Virus record (IMG/VR): IMGVR_UViG_3300036830_000280
Span: 1 to 38,537 of that record
Strand: one strand, 5' to 3'
Length of the DNA stretch: 38,537 nucleotides
From: a virus
A program made the position numbers and the translations under genes. Each line of letters opens with the position of its first letter. Position 1 is the first letter of the stretch. The notes under the pieces were generated by a model. It made no database searches. It was given only the letters and a program-made list of their open reading frames with translations, and had not been told where the DNA came from. This document shows, piece by piece, positions 16,954 to 25,739 of the stretch.

Positions 16954-17231
16954 ATGCCCGTTGGGGCTACAGCATTCGTCGGCAAGACCATTGCGGACGG
17001 CGTTTTCTCGCCCGACTTGTGGTCGAAGCAGGTCCTGCGGGCTACCGAGTCGAATCTCGTCCTCGCCAAGTGCGTCAACCGTGGCTACGAGGACGACGCC
17101 TCGGTCGGCAAGTCGGTCAAGGTCGCCAGCATTGGCAACGTCGCGGCCAGGGCGAAGACCGAGAATACCGCGATCCAGTACGAGACGGTGGCGGAAACTG
17201 CCACGACAATCACCCTCGACCGAAAAGTTAT
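16954..17231 (+). CDS. Major capsid protein, exon 1
   Basis: This exon gives the first 92 codons plus two bases of the capsid gene. It begins with an ATG after an AAAGGA site. The sequence resembles the N-terminal arm and early beta-rich part of HK97-fold capsid proteins (VGKSVKVASIG and a TTITLDRKV strand). Unspliced, the frame stops at 17251-17253, giving a 99-aa product. Removing 17232-17993 joins it in frame to exon 2 (junction DRKV-M-SYAAV) for a 285-aa protein, a normal capsid size. Confidence 0.85.
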
Positions 17232-17993
17232 GGGGGCACGCCTCGCCGCCTAGGCGAGAGTGACAAACACCGGGTGAACTGTCGGGAACCCTAAACATCA
17301 ACCAGATGACAACGAACGTGCCGCACATTCAACGTGATGGAACATACGGATGCGGCGTGGCTCGCTGGTTTTCTGGACGGCGAAGGTTCAATCACGCTTT
17401 ATCGGAGCAGGTGGAAATGGAAGCCGGACGGTCCGAATACGAGGCGACTGCCCAATCACCAGCGGGAGCCAGAACGCTACCGCCCGTTGATTGCGGTGTC
17501 GCATACGGACATGCCGACATGCGCCCACGTGGACGACTTACTGGTGCGGATGGGTGCCAAGCACTACCAGTTGTCGGACCCCAAGGTCGTGAATCCCAGC
17601 AGGTTGGGCAAACGTCCGCAACGCCACATTTCGGTGATGAGCTTCGTTGCAGCACGGCGGGTGCTGGAAGTCGTCATGCCGTACCTCGTGACCAAGCAGG
17701 CGAATGCAGAGGCACTCTGGCGGTTCATCGAAATCGCCCAGTCGCGCGATCCACACCTGCACTACACCGACGAGCAACGCGAGATTGCACTGTTTTTACG
17801 CCGTCACCCGATGCACGGGAATCCGCAGCCAAGCCAGGCCGGGCCAGCCTCGCGCTGGGTAGCCTGGAAGGTTCAGAGACTAGCGGGTGAGTCCCAACAA
17901 TAACCCCGCACTAGCGCCCGGCTCGCTCTTGAGAGAGAGCGATGGTGAGATAGTCCAGTCCGCTCTGAAAGGGGCGGGGAGCTGCAATATTTG
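17232..17993 (+). ncRNA. Group I self-splicing intron
   Basis: This 762-nt intron shows the conserved group I core. The P-type segment is AACTGTCGGGAACCC near 17278. The R element is TTCAGAGACTAG (17872-17883) and the S element GAGATAGTCC (17947-17956); GACTA and TAGTC pair as P7. Exon bases GTTAT (17227-17231) pair with an internal guide GTGAC (17260-17264), leaving the required U-G pair at the 5' splice site. A CTCGCC/GGCGAG hairpin (17242-17258) lies between. A terminal G at 17993 keeps the exons in frame. Exact borders are inferred from pairing and frame. Confidence 0.9.
17337..17903 (+). CDS. LAGLIDADG homing endonuclease in the intron
   Basis: This 188-aa protein has one clear LAGLIDADG motif near the N-terminus (WLAGFLDGEGSITL), including the metal-binding acidic residue. 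One motif implies that it works as a homodimer. It would cut intron-less capsid alleles and so spread the intron by repair. The reading frame runs into the R/P7 part of the ribozyme, so protein and RNA core overlap at the 3' end. A GTG at 17334 is an alternative start. No strong ribosome-binding site is visible. Confidence 0.92.
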   Translation: MEHTDAAWLAGFLDGEGSITLYRSRWKWKPDGPNTRRLPNHQREPERYRPLIAVSHTDMPTCAHVDDLLVRMGAKHYQLSDPKVVNPSRLGKRPQRHISVMSFVAARRVLEVVMPYLVTKQANAEALWRFIEIAQSRDPHLHYTDEQREIALFLRRHPMHGNPQPSQAGPASRWVAWKVQRLAGESQQ

Positions 17994-18573
17994 GTCATAT
18001 GCCGCCGTTGGCATCGAGGACATCGTCAAGGTGCAGAGCATCGTCGACGTCCAGAACGAGTACCAGATGAAGATGGGCTACGCCATCGCCAAGGACATCG
18101 ACTCCAAATTGGCGTCGGACGTTGCCGGCTTCACCCAGACGGTGGGCACCCTCGGCACCGCGCTGGCCGATGTCGACATCATCCGCTCGAATCAGTACCT
18201 GGACGACGCCGATGCGCCCGAAGACGACCGCTTCTGCATCCTGAGCCCAGCCGAGAAGGCCAACAAGCTGACCCTCGACCGCTGGACCAACGCGCTGTAC
18301 ATCGGCAACCCCAAGCCGGTCATGTCGGGCAGCATCGGCGACATGTACGGGCTGAACATCATGGTCACCACCAACCTGGTCAAACCCGCCGGTGGTCAGG
18401 CCAACAACTTCGTGCTCCAGCGCGAGGCCCTGGCGCTCATCGTCCAGCGCTCGCCCAAGATGCACCTCTTCTACGACATCGACTTTTTCACGTGGAAGCT
18501 CGCCTCGGAAGTGATTTATGGGCATCAGATGATGCGGCCAACGTTCGCCGTCTGGGCCAAGGGCGTCGGGTAA
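17994..18573 (+). CDS. Major capsid protein, exon 2
   Basis: This exon gives the last 193 codons of the capsid protein. It starts within the split codon 93 (AT from exon 1 plus G). The sequence GIEDIVKVQS just after the junction and MGYAIAKDID are typical of the HK97-fold spine helix region. The later VQRSPKMHL and WKLASEVIYG segments fit the capsid C-terminal domain. A frame extends upstream to 17887, but that part is intron core RNA and not capsid sequence. Confidence 0.88.
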
Positions 18574-18576
18574 GCC

Positions 18577-19152
18577 GTGGCCAGCGATCTCCTCGAGCGA
18601 CTCGAGCAGCGCGCCGCGCCGTCGCAGGTCCAGCCGCGGCGCGGGCAGAACTACAACTTTCCCCTGCAGTGGTATCGGCGTCCAGATGGCGACGTCGTCC
18701 AGCTGCAATCCGACCCGTACAACCGCACCATGTACGAGGACCTGGGCTTCGTGTACCTGCGAGCGGCCGAGGAAAAGGAGTGGCTGGCTGAGGTTCGACC
18801 GGGCATCGTCGCCGCGCAGAAGAAGCGCGCCCAGCTGATTACCGCCATTCGCAAAATCCAGGCGGTGGCGCCCCAGTACATCATCGATGACGAGGACCAG
18901 CTTGCTTTCGCGACGATGCCGCTCGAGGAGCTCGACCAGTTCTACAAGGACGGCTGCGAGCTGATTGGGCGCAAGGTTCGCTTGCCGGCGATCAGGCCCG
19001 AGAAAGGCGAATCGCTCAAGGATGCCAATCTGAGCGGCGTCGAGACGTCCGACACGACGTCGATGGAAGAACTGGCAGCCAAAAAGGACCGTGCTAGTCC
19101 GACGATCCAGGGTCAGGGGTACGACCCCCTACGGGAGAGTAGACGACGATGA
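18577..19152 (+). CDS. Head protein after the capsid gene, possible connector
   Basis: This 191-aa protein uses a GTG three bases after the capsid stop. It is mainly helical and polar, with a FPLQWYRRPDGDVVQL strand pair near the N-terminus and a charged C-terminus. Its place directly after the capsid suggests a head-completion, decoration or connector role. There is no diagnostic motif. Confidence 0.65.
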   Translation: MASDLLERLEQRAAPSQVQPRRGQNYNFPLQWYRRPDGDVVQLQSDPYNRTMYEDLGFVYLRAAEEKEWLAEVRPGIVAAQKKRAQLITAIRKIQAVAPQYIIDDEDQLAFATMPLEELDQFYKDGCELIGRKVRLPAIRPEKGESLKDANLSGVETSDTTSMEELAAKKDRASPTIQGQGYDPLRESRRR

Positions 19153-19442
19153 GTCAGTGGCTCGACGCGGCGCAACACACAACCGAACCCCTCGGCACGC
19201 CACCTGGCGACCTGTTCTTCGAGTACACCAAGCCCGACGGTGACGTGTTCCTTGGCAGTGCGGCCCACGCCGAGGGCTATCTGCGGCTGGGCTACACGGT
19301 GAGCGGGGAGCAGACGATCAGCGACTCGGACTCGTTTCGAGACCTGGTTAGTCCAGGCACACTCGCGGCTCCGGCCGACGGCACCCTCGCCAGCGAAGCC
19401 ACCGCGACGGCGGGCGTCACGCCGCAAACCGCGCCAGCCTGA
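19149..19442 (+). CDS. Small structural protein
   Basis: This 97-aa protein has an ATGA overlap with the preceding gene. Residues 20-60 are beta-rich and aromatic (DLFFEYTKPDGDVFLG); the C-terminal 35 residues are Ala/Thr/Pro-rich and probably disordered. It is coupled with the following gene by overlap and is likely a minor head or connector component. Family unknown. Confidence 0.6.
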   Translation: MSQWLDAAQHTTEPLGTPPGDLFFEYTKPDGDVFLGSAAHAEGYLRLGYTVSGEQTISDSDSFRDLVSPGTLAAPADGTLASEATATAGVTPQTAPA

Positions 19443-19852
19443 TGCCAGGTAACGCGGGCGGGCTGTTTACTCACACGCCAGTCGATTGGGCGGGCAACGA
19501 GCAGAACCTACCGCAGCAGACGCCACCGGCTGCCTGGCCGACGGATGCGATCCTGGCGACCCCGCCCGCGGGCACGCGACCGAGTACGACGGCGATTACC
19601 GCGGTGTCGGTCACGGGCATCACGGCGACCGCGGCGACGGTCAATTTCACCCTGTCGGCGTCGGGCACGAACCAGGTCGAATACGGCCTGACCAACGCCT
19701 ACGGGCTGACCAATACCGAGGGCTCGGGCACCGGGCCGCAGACGAAGGCCTTAGCCGGCCTGACGACGGCCACCGTGTATCACTACCGCGTCCGAGCCAC
19801 GATCAACGGCGCGACCACGCGCACCGCGGACGCAACGTTTACGACGTCCTGA
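19442..19852 (+). CDS. Fibronectin III-like virion surface protein
   Basis: This 136-aa protein has a Gly/Pro-rich N-terminus of about 45 residues followed by one Ig/FN3-type beta-sandwich. Characteristic features are ATAATVNFTL, NQVEYG and the LTTATVYHYRVRATI strand. Such domains decorate capsids or tails and bind cell surface sugars or proteins. Starts and stops overlap its neighbours by one base on both sides, showing a tight structural operon. Confidence 0.72.
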   Translation: MPGNAGGLFTHTPVDWAGNEQNLPQQTPPAAWPTDAILATPPAGTRPSTTAITAVSVTGITATAATVNFTLSASGTNQVEYGLTNAYGLTNTEGSGTGPQTKALAGLTTATVYHYRVRATINGATTRTADATFTTS

Positions 19853-20274
19853 TGGCCCAGCTCGTACCCGTCTCGGCAGCCAGAGAAGCCCATCGCGAAG
19901 GGTGCACCTTCGGACCTGGTTTTTACCGCGTCGTGCTGGCTGGCGGTGGCACGCGCTACTGCCAGTCGGAGGGCGAGGTCACCTTCGTCCACCACCTGCT
20001 GCCACCGGGGAGTGTGGCACGTGTGCAGCGCGACGGGTACTGCCTGGACGGCTACGTCGGTGGCACGCCGGACGTGGTCAGCGCGGAGGCGTTCTTGGGC
20101 ATGCCACGGGCTGAGGCCATGCGCGAGGTCGGCATCGAAACTGACGCCGACTATGCGCGCACATATCGTGCCGTGGAAAGCGCGGTGCTCGAACGGGATC
20201 GGGCGCAGCACGGTGGCACGCCGCCGAGCATCGTCATCAAAAAACATGGCCGCAAGGTCAACGACATCGTCTGA
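19852..20274 (+). CDS. Structural-operon protein of unknown function
   Basis: This 140-aa protein starts with an ATG overlapping the preceding stop. The N-terminal half is beta-rich with two Cys (GCTFGPG, RYCQSEG). The C-terminal half is helical and acidic, ending in a basic KKHGRKVND tail. Its place suggests a tail or connector role. No family is recognised. Confidence 0.55.
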   Translation: MAQLVPVSAAREAHREGCTFGPGFYRVVLAGGGTRYCQSEGEVTFVHHLLPPGSVARVQRDGYCLDGYVGGTPDVVSAEAFLGMPRAEAMREVGIETDADYARTYRAVESAVLERDRAQHGGTPPSIVIKKHGRKVNDIV

Positions 20275-20453
20275 TGCAGACCAGCACAGCGACCGATAGT
20301 CGCGAGCACCGCACCGGTGGCCTGTGGACGCACACCGGGCAACTCATCCTGAAATTCAAGATGGAGGACGGCACGATCGTCACCGTCACGCTGCCGGACG
20401 ACCTGGTGGCCTTGCAGAAGCGCACGCTCGAAGACATGCACTATGGCCACTGA
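20274..20453 (+). CDS. Small structural-operon protein
   Basis: This 59-aa protein starts with an ATG overlapping the preceding stop (TGATG). It has a short beta-hairpin-like centre (QLILKFKM, then GTIVTVTLP) and a helical end. It is followed by AGGAGT, a good ribosome-binding site for the next gene. Role unknown. Confidence 0.55.
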   Translation: MQTSTATDSREHRTGGLWTHTGQLILKFKMEDGTIVTVTLPDDLVALQKRTLEDMHYGH

Positions 20454-20465
20454 GGAGTCCTGAGT

Positions 20466-21074
20466 ATGGTCCTGGCACATCACCCCATCCGTCAGATCTA
20501 CGCCGCGACTTCGGAGAAACGGTCACGCCTGGGGCGGCTGATTCAGCGCGCGTGCTGCTATCTGCCGGACCAGGTGGCCGCGGAGTTGCTGGACGCGCTC
20601 GAGTCGGTGGTCCTGGTCGAGTCGAGCCTGCGCCTGGAGTCCATTCGCGGTGGCCTGTGGACGGACCACGGCATCGTCTCACGGCGGGTCATCACCGACG
20701 CTGGCGTGGGCCAGGTGGTGAATGCCTTCCGCAACACGTTTGAGCTCGAGCTCTTCAATTTTCACGGGCTGGGGACGGGCGCGACCGCGGAGGCGGTCGG
20801 CCAGACGGCGCTGGTCACCGAGCTGACGACGCAGTATTCGACCGATAACGTACGGCCGACGGGCGCGCAATCAGCGCCGGCGGCCAATCAGTACCAGTCA
20901 GTGGCGACGATTACCGTCGACGCGGCGGCGACCATCACCGAACACGGGCTGTTCTCGCAGGCCGCGGTGCCAGGTGGCTCGTTGTGGGACCGCTCAGTGT
21001 TTACCGGCCTGGCGCTCAACTCGGGAGACAGCATCATCGCGACGTATATCGCCACCATCACCAGCGGCGGGTAA
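20466..21074 (+). CDS. Tail/adaptor protein
   Basis: This 202-aa protein has an AGGAG site just upstream. The N-terminal 70 residues are helical. From about residue 75 it is beta-rich, with FHGLGTGAT and a TITEHGLFSQAAVPGG segment. This GLGTG plus GLF pattern recurs in phage tail and baseplate-type proteins of many metagenomic phages. It is probably a tail component between connector and fibre genes. Confidence 0.62.
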   Translation: MVLAHHPIRQIYAATSEKRSRLGRLIQRACCYLPDQVAAELLDALESVVLVESSLRLESIRGGLWTDHGIVSRRVITDAGVGQVVNAFRNTFELELFNFHGLGTGATAEAVGQTALVTELTTQYSTDNVRPTGAQSAPAANQYQSVATITVDAAATITEHGLFSQAAVPGGSLWDRSVFTGLALNSGDSIIATYIATITSGG

Positions 21075-21081
21075 CCAGTGA

Positions 21082-22740
21082 GTGCCAGTTACCGCCAGCC
21101 TGAACACCTACGCGACGTGGGACAACACCACCAACACGTACGCGACGCTCGAGGCATCGCCGACGTACGGGGTGCTGGAAGGTGGTCGTCTTCAGATCAC
21201 CCGGACACTGCCGTCGTCGGGTTCACTCAGCACCCGGCGCAACCGTGTGTTGTCGATCAGCGGTGGGCTGACGCCGCTCGGCGCACTGCCCAAACAGGCG
21301 ACGCACACGCTCATCGGCACCCTCATCACGGCTGGTGCGTTGCTCGTTCCGCGGACGCTGCGGCGTGCATTTGCTGGAGCGCTCAGTTCGAGCGGCTCGA
21401 TTCTGCTCGGCAAGATTTACACGCGCGCACTCGGCGGGACGCTCGGATCGAGTGGTCTGCTTCGCCGCGGAGTTGGGCGCATCCTGGGCGGGACGCTGGG
21501 GTCGAGCGGCTCGCTGCAGCGGTCACTGCTCCGCACATTGGCGGGGACGTTGAGTTCGAGTGGCTTGCTGCAGCGAGGTATCTCGCGCAGTCTGGGTGGC
21601 AGTCTGGGCTCAAGCGGTCTACTCCAGCGACGGATCGGGCGGGCGTTCGCTGGAGTGCTTGGTTCGACGGGCGTGGTCCTGCTGGGGAAGATCTTCCAGC
21701 GCACGCTGAGCGGTGTCGTTGGTCCGAGCGGTGTGCTGCTACGCGGGGTCAGTCGCAGTCTGGGCGGAACGCTCAGTTCGAGCGGTCTGCTGCAACGGGC
21801 GCTGCCGCGGATACTGGCAGGAACGCTCAGTTCGAGCGGCGCATTCAAGCGGCAGGTGACGCGGGGTCTGAGCGGCGTGCTCGGCTCCAGTGGTGCGGTG
21901 CTGCTCGGGAAGATCTTTACCCGAGCGTTGGGCGGGACACTCACCAGCAGTGGCGTGCTGACCCTCGTCCGCGCGTCTGGCCGTGTACTGACCGGCACGC
22001 TCGGTTCGAGCGGAGCCATCAAGCGCCAGATCACGCGCCAGTTGAGCGGTGTGCTTGGCAGCAGTGGCGCACTGGCGCTCCGGAGCAGTTTGCTGCGGTC
22101 GTTCAGTGGCACGCTGTTCTCGAGTGGCACGCTGCGGACTGTCCAGACGCTGCGACGAACCTGGGCGGGGACGCTGATCACTTCCGGCGCGGTCCTGGTC
22201 GGCAGGACGTTTACCCGTGCGCTGGCGGGTGTGCTGGGCTCGAGCGGCTCCGTCACGTTCGCCGCGCGGCTGCCGATCGTCGTCCAGTCGCTGTTCACGG
22301 GCACGCTGCGGGCGTGGGGGCAGTTCAGCTTCCAGGTCCGCCGTGTACCGCCGCCGGCGCTGGGCCCATTCCCGCCGAGCACAGCACCTCCACTGGACCC
22401 GTTCGACCAACCGCTGTCCCCGCCGCTGGGCGTGTCGCCTGTGGACACGGCACCGGCGCTGGTGGGCGCGACCGCTGGTCACGTGCCGCCGTTCGAGACG
22501 TTCGATCCCGACGCGACACCGGAACTACTCACGGCAGCGACGAGCGCCTCATCCGCGCTGGCCGGGCGCATTACCAACCAGGCACCAGCGCTGAATCCAC
22601 AGGGGGCGTCGCTCGCCGCGTGGTTAGCTGCAAGGGCCGCGCGTTCGGCGCCGTCGTTGGTCCGACAAGCCACCAGCCAGACGCCGTCACTCGAGCCGTA
22701 CGATCCGTCAGACGCACCACCCCTGAGGCCACGACTGTAG
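21082..22740 (+). CDS. Repeat-built tail protein (GTLxSSGxL repeats)
   Basis: This 552-aa protein uses GTG at 21082. From about residue 36 to 415 it is made of roughly 19 units of mostly 18 or 20 residues. Each has the core G-T/V-L-x-S-S-G followed by hydrophobic and then Arg/Lys/Gln residues (for example GTLSSSGLLQRGISRSL). This regularity suggests a solenoid or fibrous stack. The last 130 residues are Pro/Ala-rich with DPFDQP-like turns. It could be an elongated tail spike or fibre shaft. A second frame (21078-22748) is also open but has a random-looking composition and is rejected. Confidence 0.75.
   Translation: MPVTASLNTYATWDNTTNTYATLEASPTYGVLEGGRLQITRTLPSSGSLSTRRNRVLSISGGLTPLGALPKQATHTLIGTLITAGALLVPRTLRRAFAGALSSSGSILLGKIYTRALGGTLGSSGLLRRGVGRILGGTLGSSGSLQRSLLRTLAGTLSSSGLLQRGISRSLGGSLGSSGLLQRRIGRAFAGVLGSTGVVLLGKIFQRTLSGVVGPSGVLLRGVSRSLGGTLSSSGLLQRALPRILAGTLSSSGAFKRQVTRGLSGVLGSSGAVLLGKIFTRALGGTLTSSGVLTLVRASGRVLTGTLGSSGAIKRQITRQLSGVLGSSGALALRSSLLRSFSGTLFSSGTLRTVQTLRRTWAGTLITSGAVLVGRTFTRALAGVLGSSGSVTFAARLPIVVQSLFTGTLRAWGQFSFQVRRVPPPALGPFPPSTAPPLDPFDQPLSPPLGVSPVDTAPALVGATAGHVPPFETFDPDATPELLTAATSASSALAGRITNQAPALNPQGASLAAWLAARAARSAPSLVRQATSQTPSLEPYDPSDAPPLRPRL
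21190..22330 (+). repeat. DNA repeats encoding 18/20-residue units
   Basis: Diverged tandem repeats of mostly 54 or 60 bp encode the GTLxSSGxL units. The recurring DNA core is close to GGGACGCTCAGTTCGAGCGG. The mix of unit lengths, always multiples of three, suggests recombination between in-frame units. Confidence 0.8.
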
Positions 22741-23778
22741 ATGCCTAACCTGGCCGCGTACCGCTCCACCTTCAGCGCGGAAGCAGGTCCGTACATCGGT
22801 CCCGACAGTTATGAGGTTCGCGCGATGGGCGGCTCAGACCTGTCGAATCTGTTCTGTCTGGCGTACCCGATCCAGTCCGGCATCCCGCAGCAGGACCAGC
22901 TCATCGACCGCCCGTTGTACCGACCCCAGGCGGTCCAGCCCGTCGATAAGAACCGCTACATCAAGGGCTACACGCCAGAGACGGGGCTGATCGAGCCCGA
23001 CCTGGTGTGGGCGCTGCCACCGATCGCTCCGGACACGGGCACGCAATACCAGAACCTGGAAGCCTTCACCTACGCCGAGATGGAGACGCAGCTGTACACC
23101 GACCTGGAGAACACCGGGCTGGCCGGCTTTGGCGAGCGCTTCGAGATCCTGGGTCCTTTTGATGCGCCAACGACGCACCGGCTCATCAACGACGGACTCA
23201 AACAGTGCTGGTTGGTGGTCGAGGTGGCGACCATCCCGACGGTGCTCACCTCGCGCCACAACCTGAGCGTGGTGTGCCCCTGGCTGCAAGATCCCAACGA
23301 CGTGCTGCAGGTCGGGGTGATCAAGAACTACGACGACCGCAACCTGACCGACCCGTTCGAGAACGTCGTCCGCGGCATGGTCGAGCGCGACGGTGGCGAC
23401 TTCTACCTGAACACCGGCACGACGACCTTCCTGGACGACGAGGTGCTGTGGCTGCGCGTGCTCAAGCGTGCCTACGACCACTGCCGGCCCAGTGGCGGCA
23501 CCTACGGCCAGCAGTCAGGGCTTACCCTCGAGACGGACGAGGCGCCGTGCGAGCGTGACTGGGTAGCCTCCTCGGCCCTGGTCATTGCCTGGCGGCGCTT
23601 CGCCCACATCCTCGAGGTGCAGGCGAACCAGCGGTTGATCAGAGACCAGGCGGCCGCTGCGGCGTGGTTCACCGACCGCTGCCGCGAGCACTTCACGGCA
23701 CCCTTGCCCCAGCGCACCCTCAGGCGGCGGCGCTACTTCGGGCCACCGCGCCAGCTCGCCGGGCAGTACTGGGGCTGA
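22741..23778 (+). CDS. Tail adaptor/tubular protein candidate
   Basis: This 345-aa protein begins one base after the repeat protein. It mixes beta-rich segments with Asp/Tyr-rich stretches. The C-terminal third is helical (VIAWRRFAHILEVQANQ) and ends in basic residues. Position before a large propeller-like protein parallels the adaptor-nozzle pair of podoviruses (T7 gp11-gp12), but I see no diagnostic motif. It is most likely a head-tail adaptor or tail protein. Confidence 0.62.
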   Translation: MPNLAAYRSTFSAEAGPYIGPDSYEVRAMGGSDLSNLFCLAYPIQSGIPQQDQLIDRPLYRPQAVQPVDKNRYIKGYTPETGLIEPDLVWALPPIAPDTGTQYQNLEAFTYAEMETQLYTDLENTGLAGFGERFEILGPFDAPTTHRLINDGLKQCWLVVEVATIPTVLTSRHNLSVVCPWLQDPNDVLQVGVIKNYDDRNLTDPFENVVRGMVERDGGDFYLNTGTTTFLDDEVLWLRVLKRAYDHCRPSGGTYGQQSGLTLETDEAPCERDWVASSALVIAWRRFAHILEVQANQRLIRDQAAAAAWFTDRCREHFTAPLPQRTLRRRRYFGPPRQLAGQYWG

Positions 23779-23779
23779 T

Positions 23780-25729
23780 GTGAGTCTGTACGCAAAGCGC
23801 GATCCCTGGCCTTTCTCGTTGAAAATTTCAGGGAACGGGTACATCCTGGGCAGCCCCAAACCTGGCGAGCCGGCGCTGCTGTCATCCAAGGCCGAGGACA
23901 TCTCGAGCGTCGACCCGCCTGGCTTTGAGTACGCCAACCTGTCGCCACTGGCCGACCGCGAAGAGCCGTACGAGGCGCTGGTCATGGGCATGGGCATGCG
24001 CCTGCAGCACAAGTGGCAGGACTACCGCTACAGCGAGGCGATGGGCGTCGACTGCAGCGTCACGCCCTGGTGCAAGGGTCCCGAGGTGCTCGACTCGACG
24101 GGCCAGGCCAACGGCGAGATCGTCGACTTCTTTGAGATCGGCAGCACGCTGTACGCCGCCGGCGGCTCGCAGATCCTGCGCTACACGCCCGTCACGAACA
24201 CCTGGGCGGTCAGTCACGACTTTGGCGCTGGTCACACGATTGTCGCCGCGGTCGTCTTCGCGTCCAACTTCGACGGCATCCAGCGCGTGTGGGTTGGCTT
24301 TGGCAACGGCGTGCCAGCCCAGTACTCGAGCGACGGAACAGCGTTCACCGCAATGGCCACCTTCGGCGCGCTGGCGTTCATCAAGATCGCCCGCGAGTGG
24401 TGGTGGGCGGACAACACCAACGTCCTGAGAAAATGCGACACCAACGCCGACCCGACCAACGAGGCGAACTACACCGCGCTCATTTTCCGGGTGGGCGACA
24501 TGAGCTCGCCGATCACCAGTTTGATGGCCACCGCGGGCGGCGTGCTGATCATCGCCAAGACGGACGGCCTGTACACCCTGGACCAGGCCGGCGACGACCA
24601 CCCGTTGTTTCCATTCCTGCAATACGCGCCCAACGCTCGCAACGGCAAGTGCCGCGGCCAGTTCTCCAACGACCTGTACTACGGCTACGGCACCAACCTG
24701 AACCGCCTGGGCACCGACCTGGGGCTCGAGGAGATCGGACCCGAGCGGCTGCCCGATTATGACGGACCCGTCCGCGGCCAGGTGACGTCGTTCACCGGCG
24801 TCGGCAGCATGTACGCGCTCTCAGCCCTGTGGAACCCAGACACCAATACGAGCTACCTGATGAAGTTCGGCGCGTTCATCATCCAGGGCACGTTCTCGAC
24901 GTACCAGACGTTGGCCAACGTGCTGGCCAACCCGGACCGCATCGACGCCTGGCATGGCAGCCTGAACGACGGCTGGGTGGGCAAATATCCGAGTCGGATG
25001 ACGACCACCGCCATCGGCGCCCCAGCTGGCCACACCTTCACCCTGATCGGCTTTTCGGACGGCACCATCGCGCGCCTGATCAACCCGTGCGTCTACAACC
25101 CGCTCGCCTGCTCGGTGTACCGCTTCAACGTCGGCGACGACTGGGTGCGGTTGCCGTTGTGGGATGGCACGTACGCCGCCAGTCGTAAGACGCTGCGCTC
25201 GTGGGGCGTCACCGGGCCCAGGATCGACGCCCAGAACTACCTGACGCTCGAGTACAAGACCGATCCTGCCACGGTAGCGTGGACCGACTTCGGCTACAAC
25301 TTCCAGGCGGGCACGTTCGATCGCCACATCTTCCCGGTCGGCACGGTGGCCATCCTGGCCCAGTTCCGCGTCCACCTCCACAACACCGTCAACACCGCCT
25401 CGCCCGCGGTGTCGTCGGTGTCCATCGGCCACGCGCTGCGCCCGAGTCGCATCATGACCTTCGAGGGCGACATCCTGTGCGCGGATGGCATCGTGCGGCG
25501 CGACGGGGTGCCGATGCGCAAGGGACGGCTGCAGATCAAGAGCGAGGTGGAGGCCGCGGTGGACGACCCCGGCGCGGTGCTGTGCGTATTGCCGGACGAG
25601 ACCAGCATGTACCTGAGCTTCGTCGACTACAAAATGGGCCAAAGCTTCGATGAAGTCGGCCGGCAATGGAGAGGCTCGTTGCATATAAAGGCAGTTCAGT
25701 GGACCGCGGTCGAACCACCGCCCAGCTAA
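23780..25729 (+). CDS. Nozzle-like tail protein with beta-propeller character
   Basis: This 649-aa protein uses a GTG directly after the previous stop. From about residue 110 to 330 it shows repeating blade-like strands (FFEIGSTLYAAGGSQILRY, VWVGFGNGVPAQYSSDG, GGVLIIAKTDGLYTLDQ) as in beta-propellers. The later part is a beta-sandwich type. Podoviral nozzle proteins (T7 gp12, P22 gp10) combine a propeller with other domains and close the tail tube. Together with the absence of a tape measure this supports a short-tailed virion. Confidence 0.75.
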   Translation: MSLYAKRDPWPFSLKISGNGYILGSPKPGEPALLSSKAEDISSVDPPGFEYANLSPLADREEPYEALVMGMGMRLQHKWQDYRYSEAMGVDCSVTPWCKGPEVLDSTGQANGEIVDFFEIGSTLYAAGGSQILRYTPVTNTWAVSHDFGAGHTIVAAVVFASNFDGIQRVWVGFGNGVPAQYSSDGTAFTAMATFGALAFIKIAREWWWADNTNVLRKCDTNADPTNEANYTALIFRVGDMSSPITSLMATAGGVLIIAKTDGLYTLDQAGDDHPLFPFLQYAPNARNGKCRGQFSNDLYYGYGTNLNRLGTDLGLEEIGPERLPDYDGPVRGQVTSFTGVGSMYALSALWNPDTNTSYLMKFGAFIIQGTFSTYQTLANVLANPDRIDAWHGSLNDGWVGKYPSRMTTTAIGAPAGHTFTLIGFSDGTIARLINPCVYNPLACSVYRFNVGDDWVRLPLWDGTYAASRKTLRSWGVTGPRIDAQNYLTLEYKTDPATVAWTDFGYNFQAGTFDRHIFPVGTVAILAQFRVHLHNTVNTASPAVSSVSIGHALRPSRIMTFEGDILCADGIVRRDGVPMRKGRLQIKSEVEAAVDDPGAVLCVLPDETSMYLSFVDYKMGQSFDEVGRQWRGSLHIKAVQWTAVEPPPS

Positions 25730-25739
25730 GGAGGCCGTA

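Noticed and set aside
17887-17993. Apparent upstream part of the second capsid frame
   Set aside because: This stretch is the R/S core of the group I intron, so its translation is incidental.
21078-22748. A 556-aa plus-strand frame overlapping the repeat protein
   Set aside because: It is open only because the GC-rich repeats avoid stops in this frame. Its composition is random-looking (Arg, His, Trp, Ala) and has no regular units, unlike the frame from 21082.
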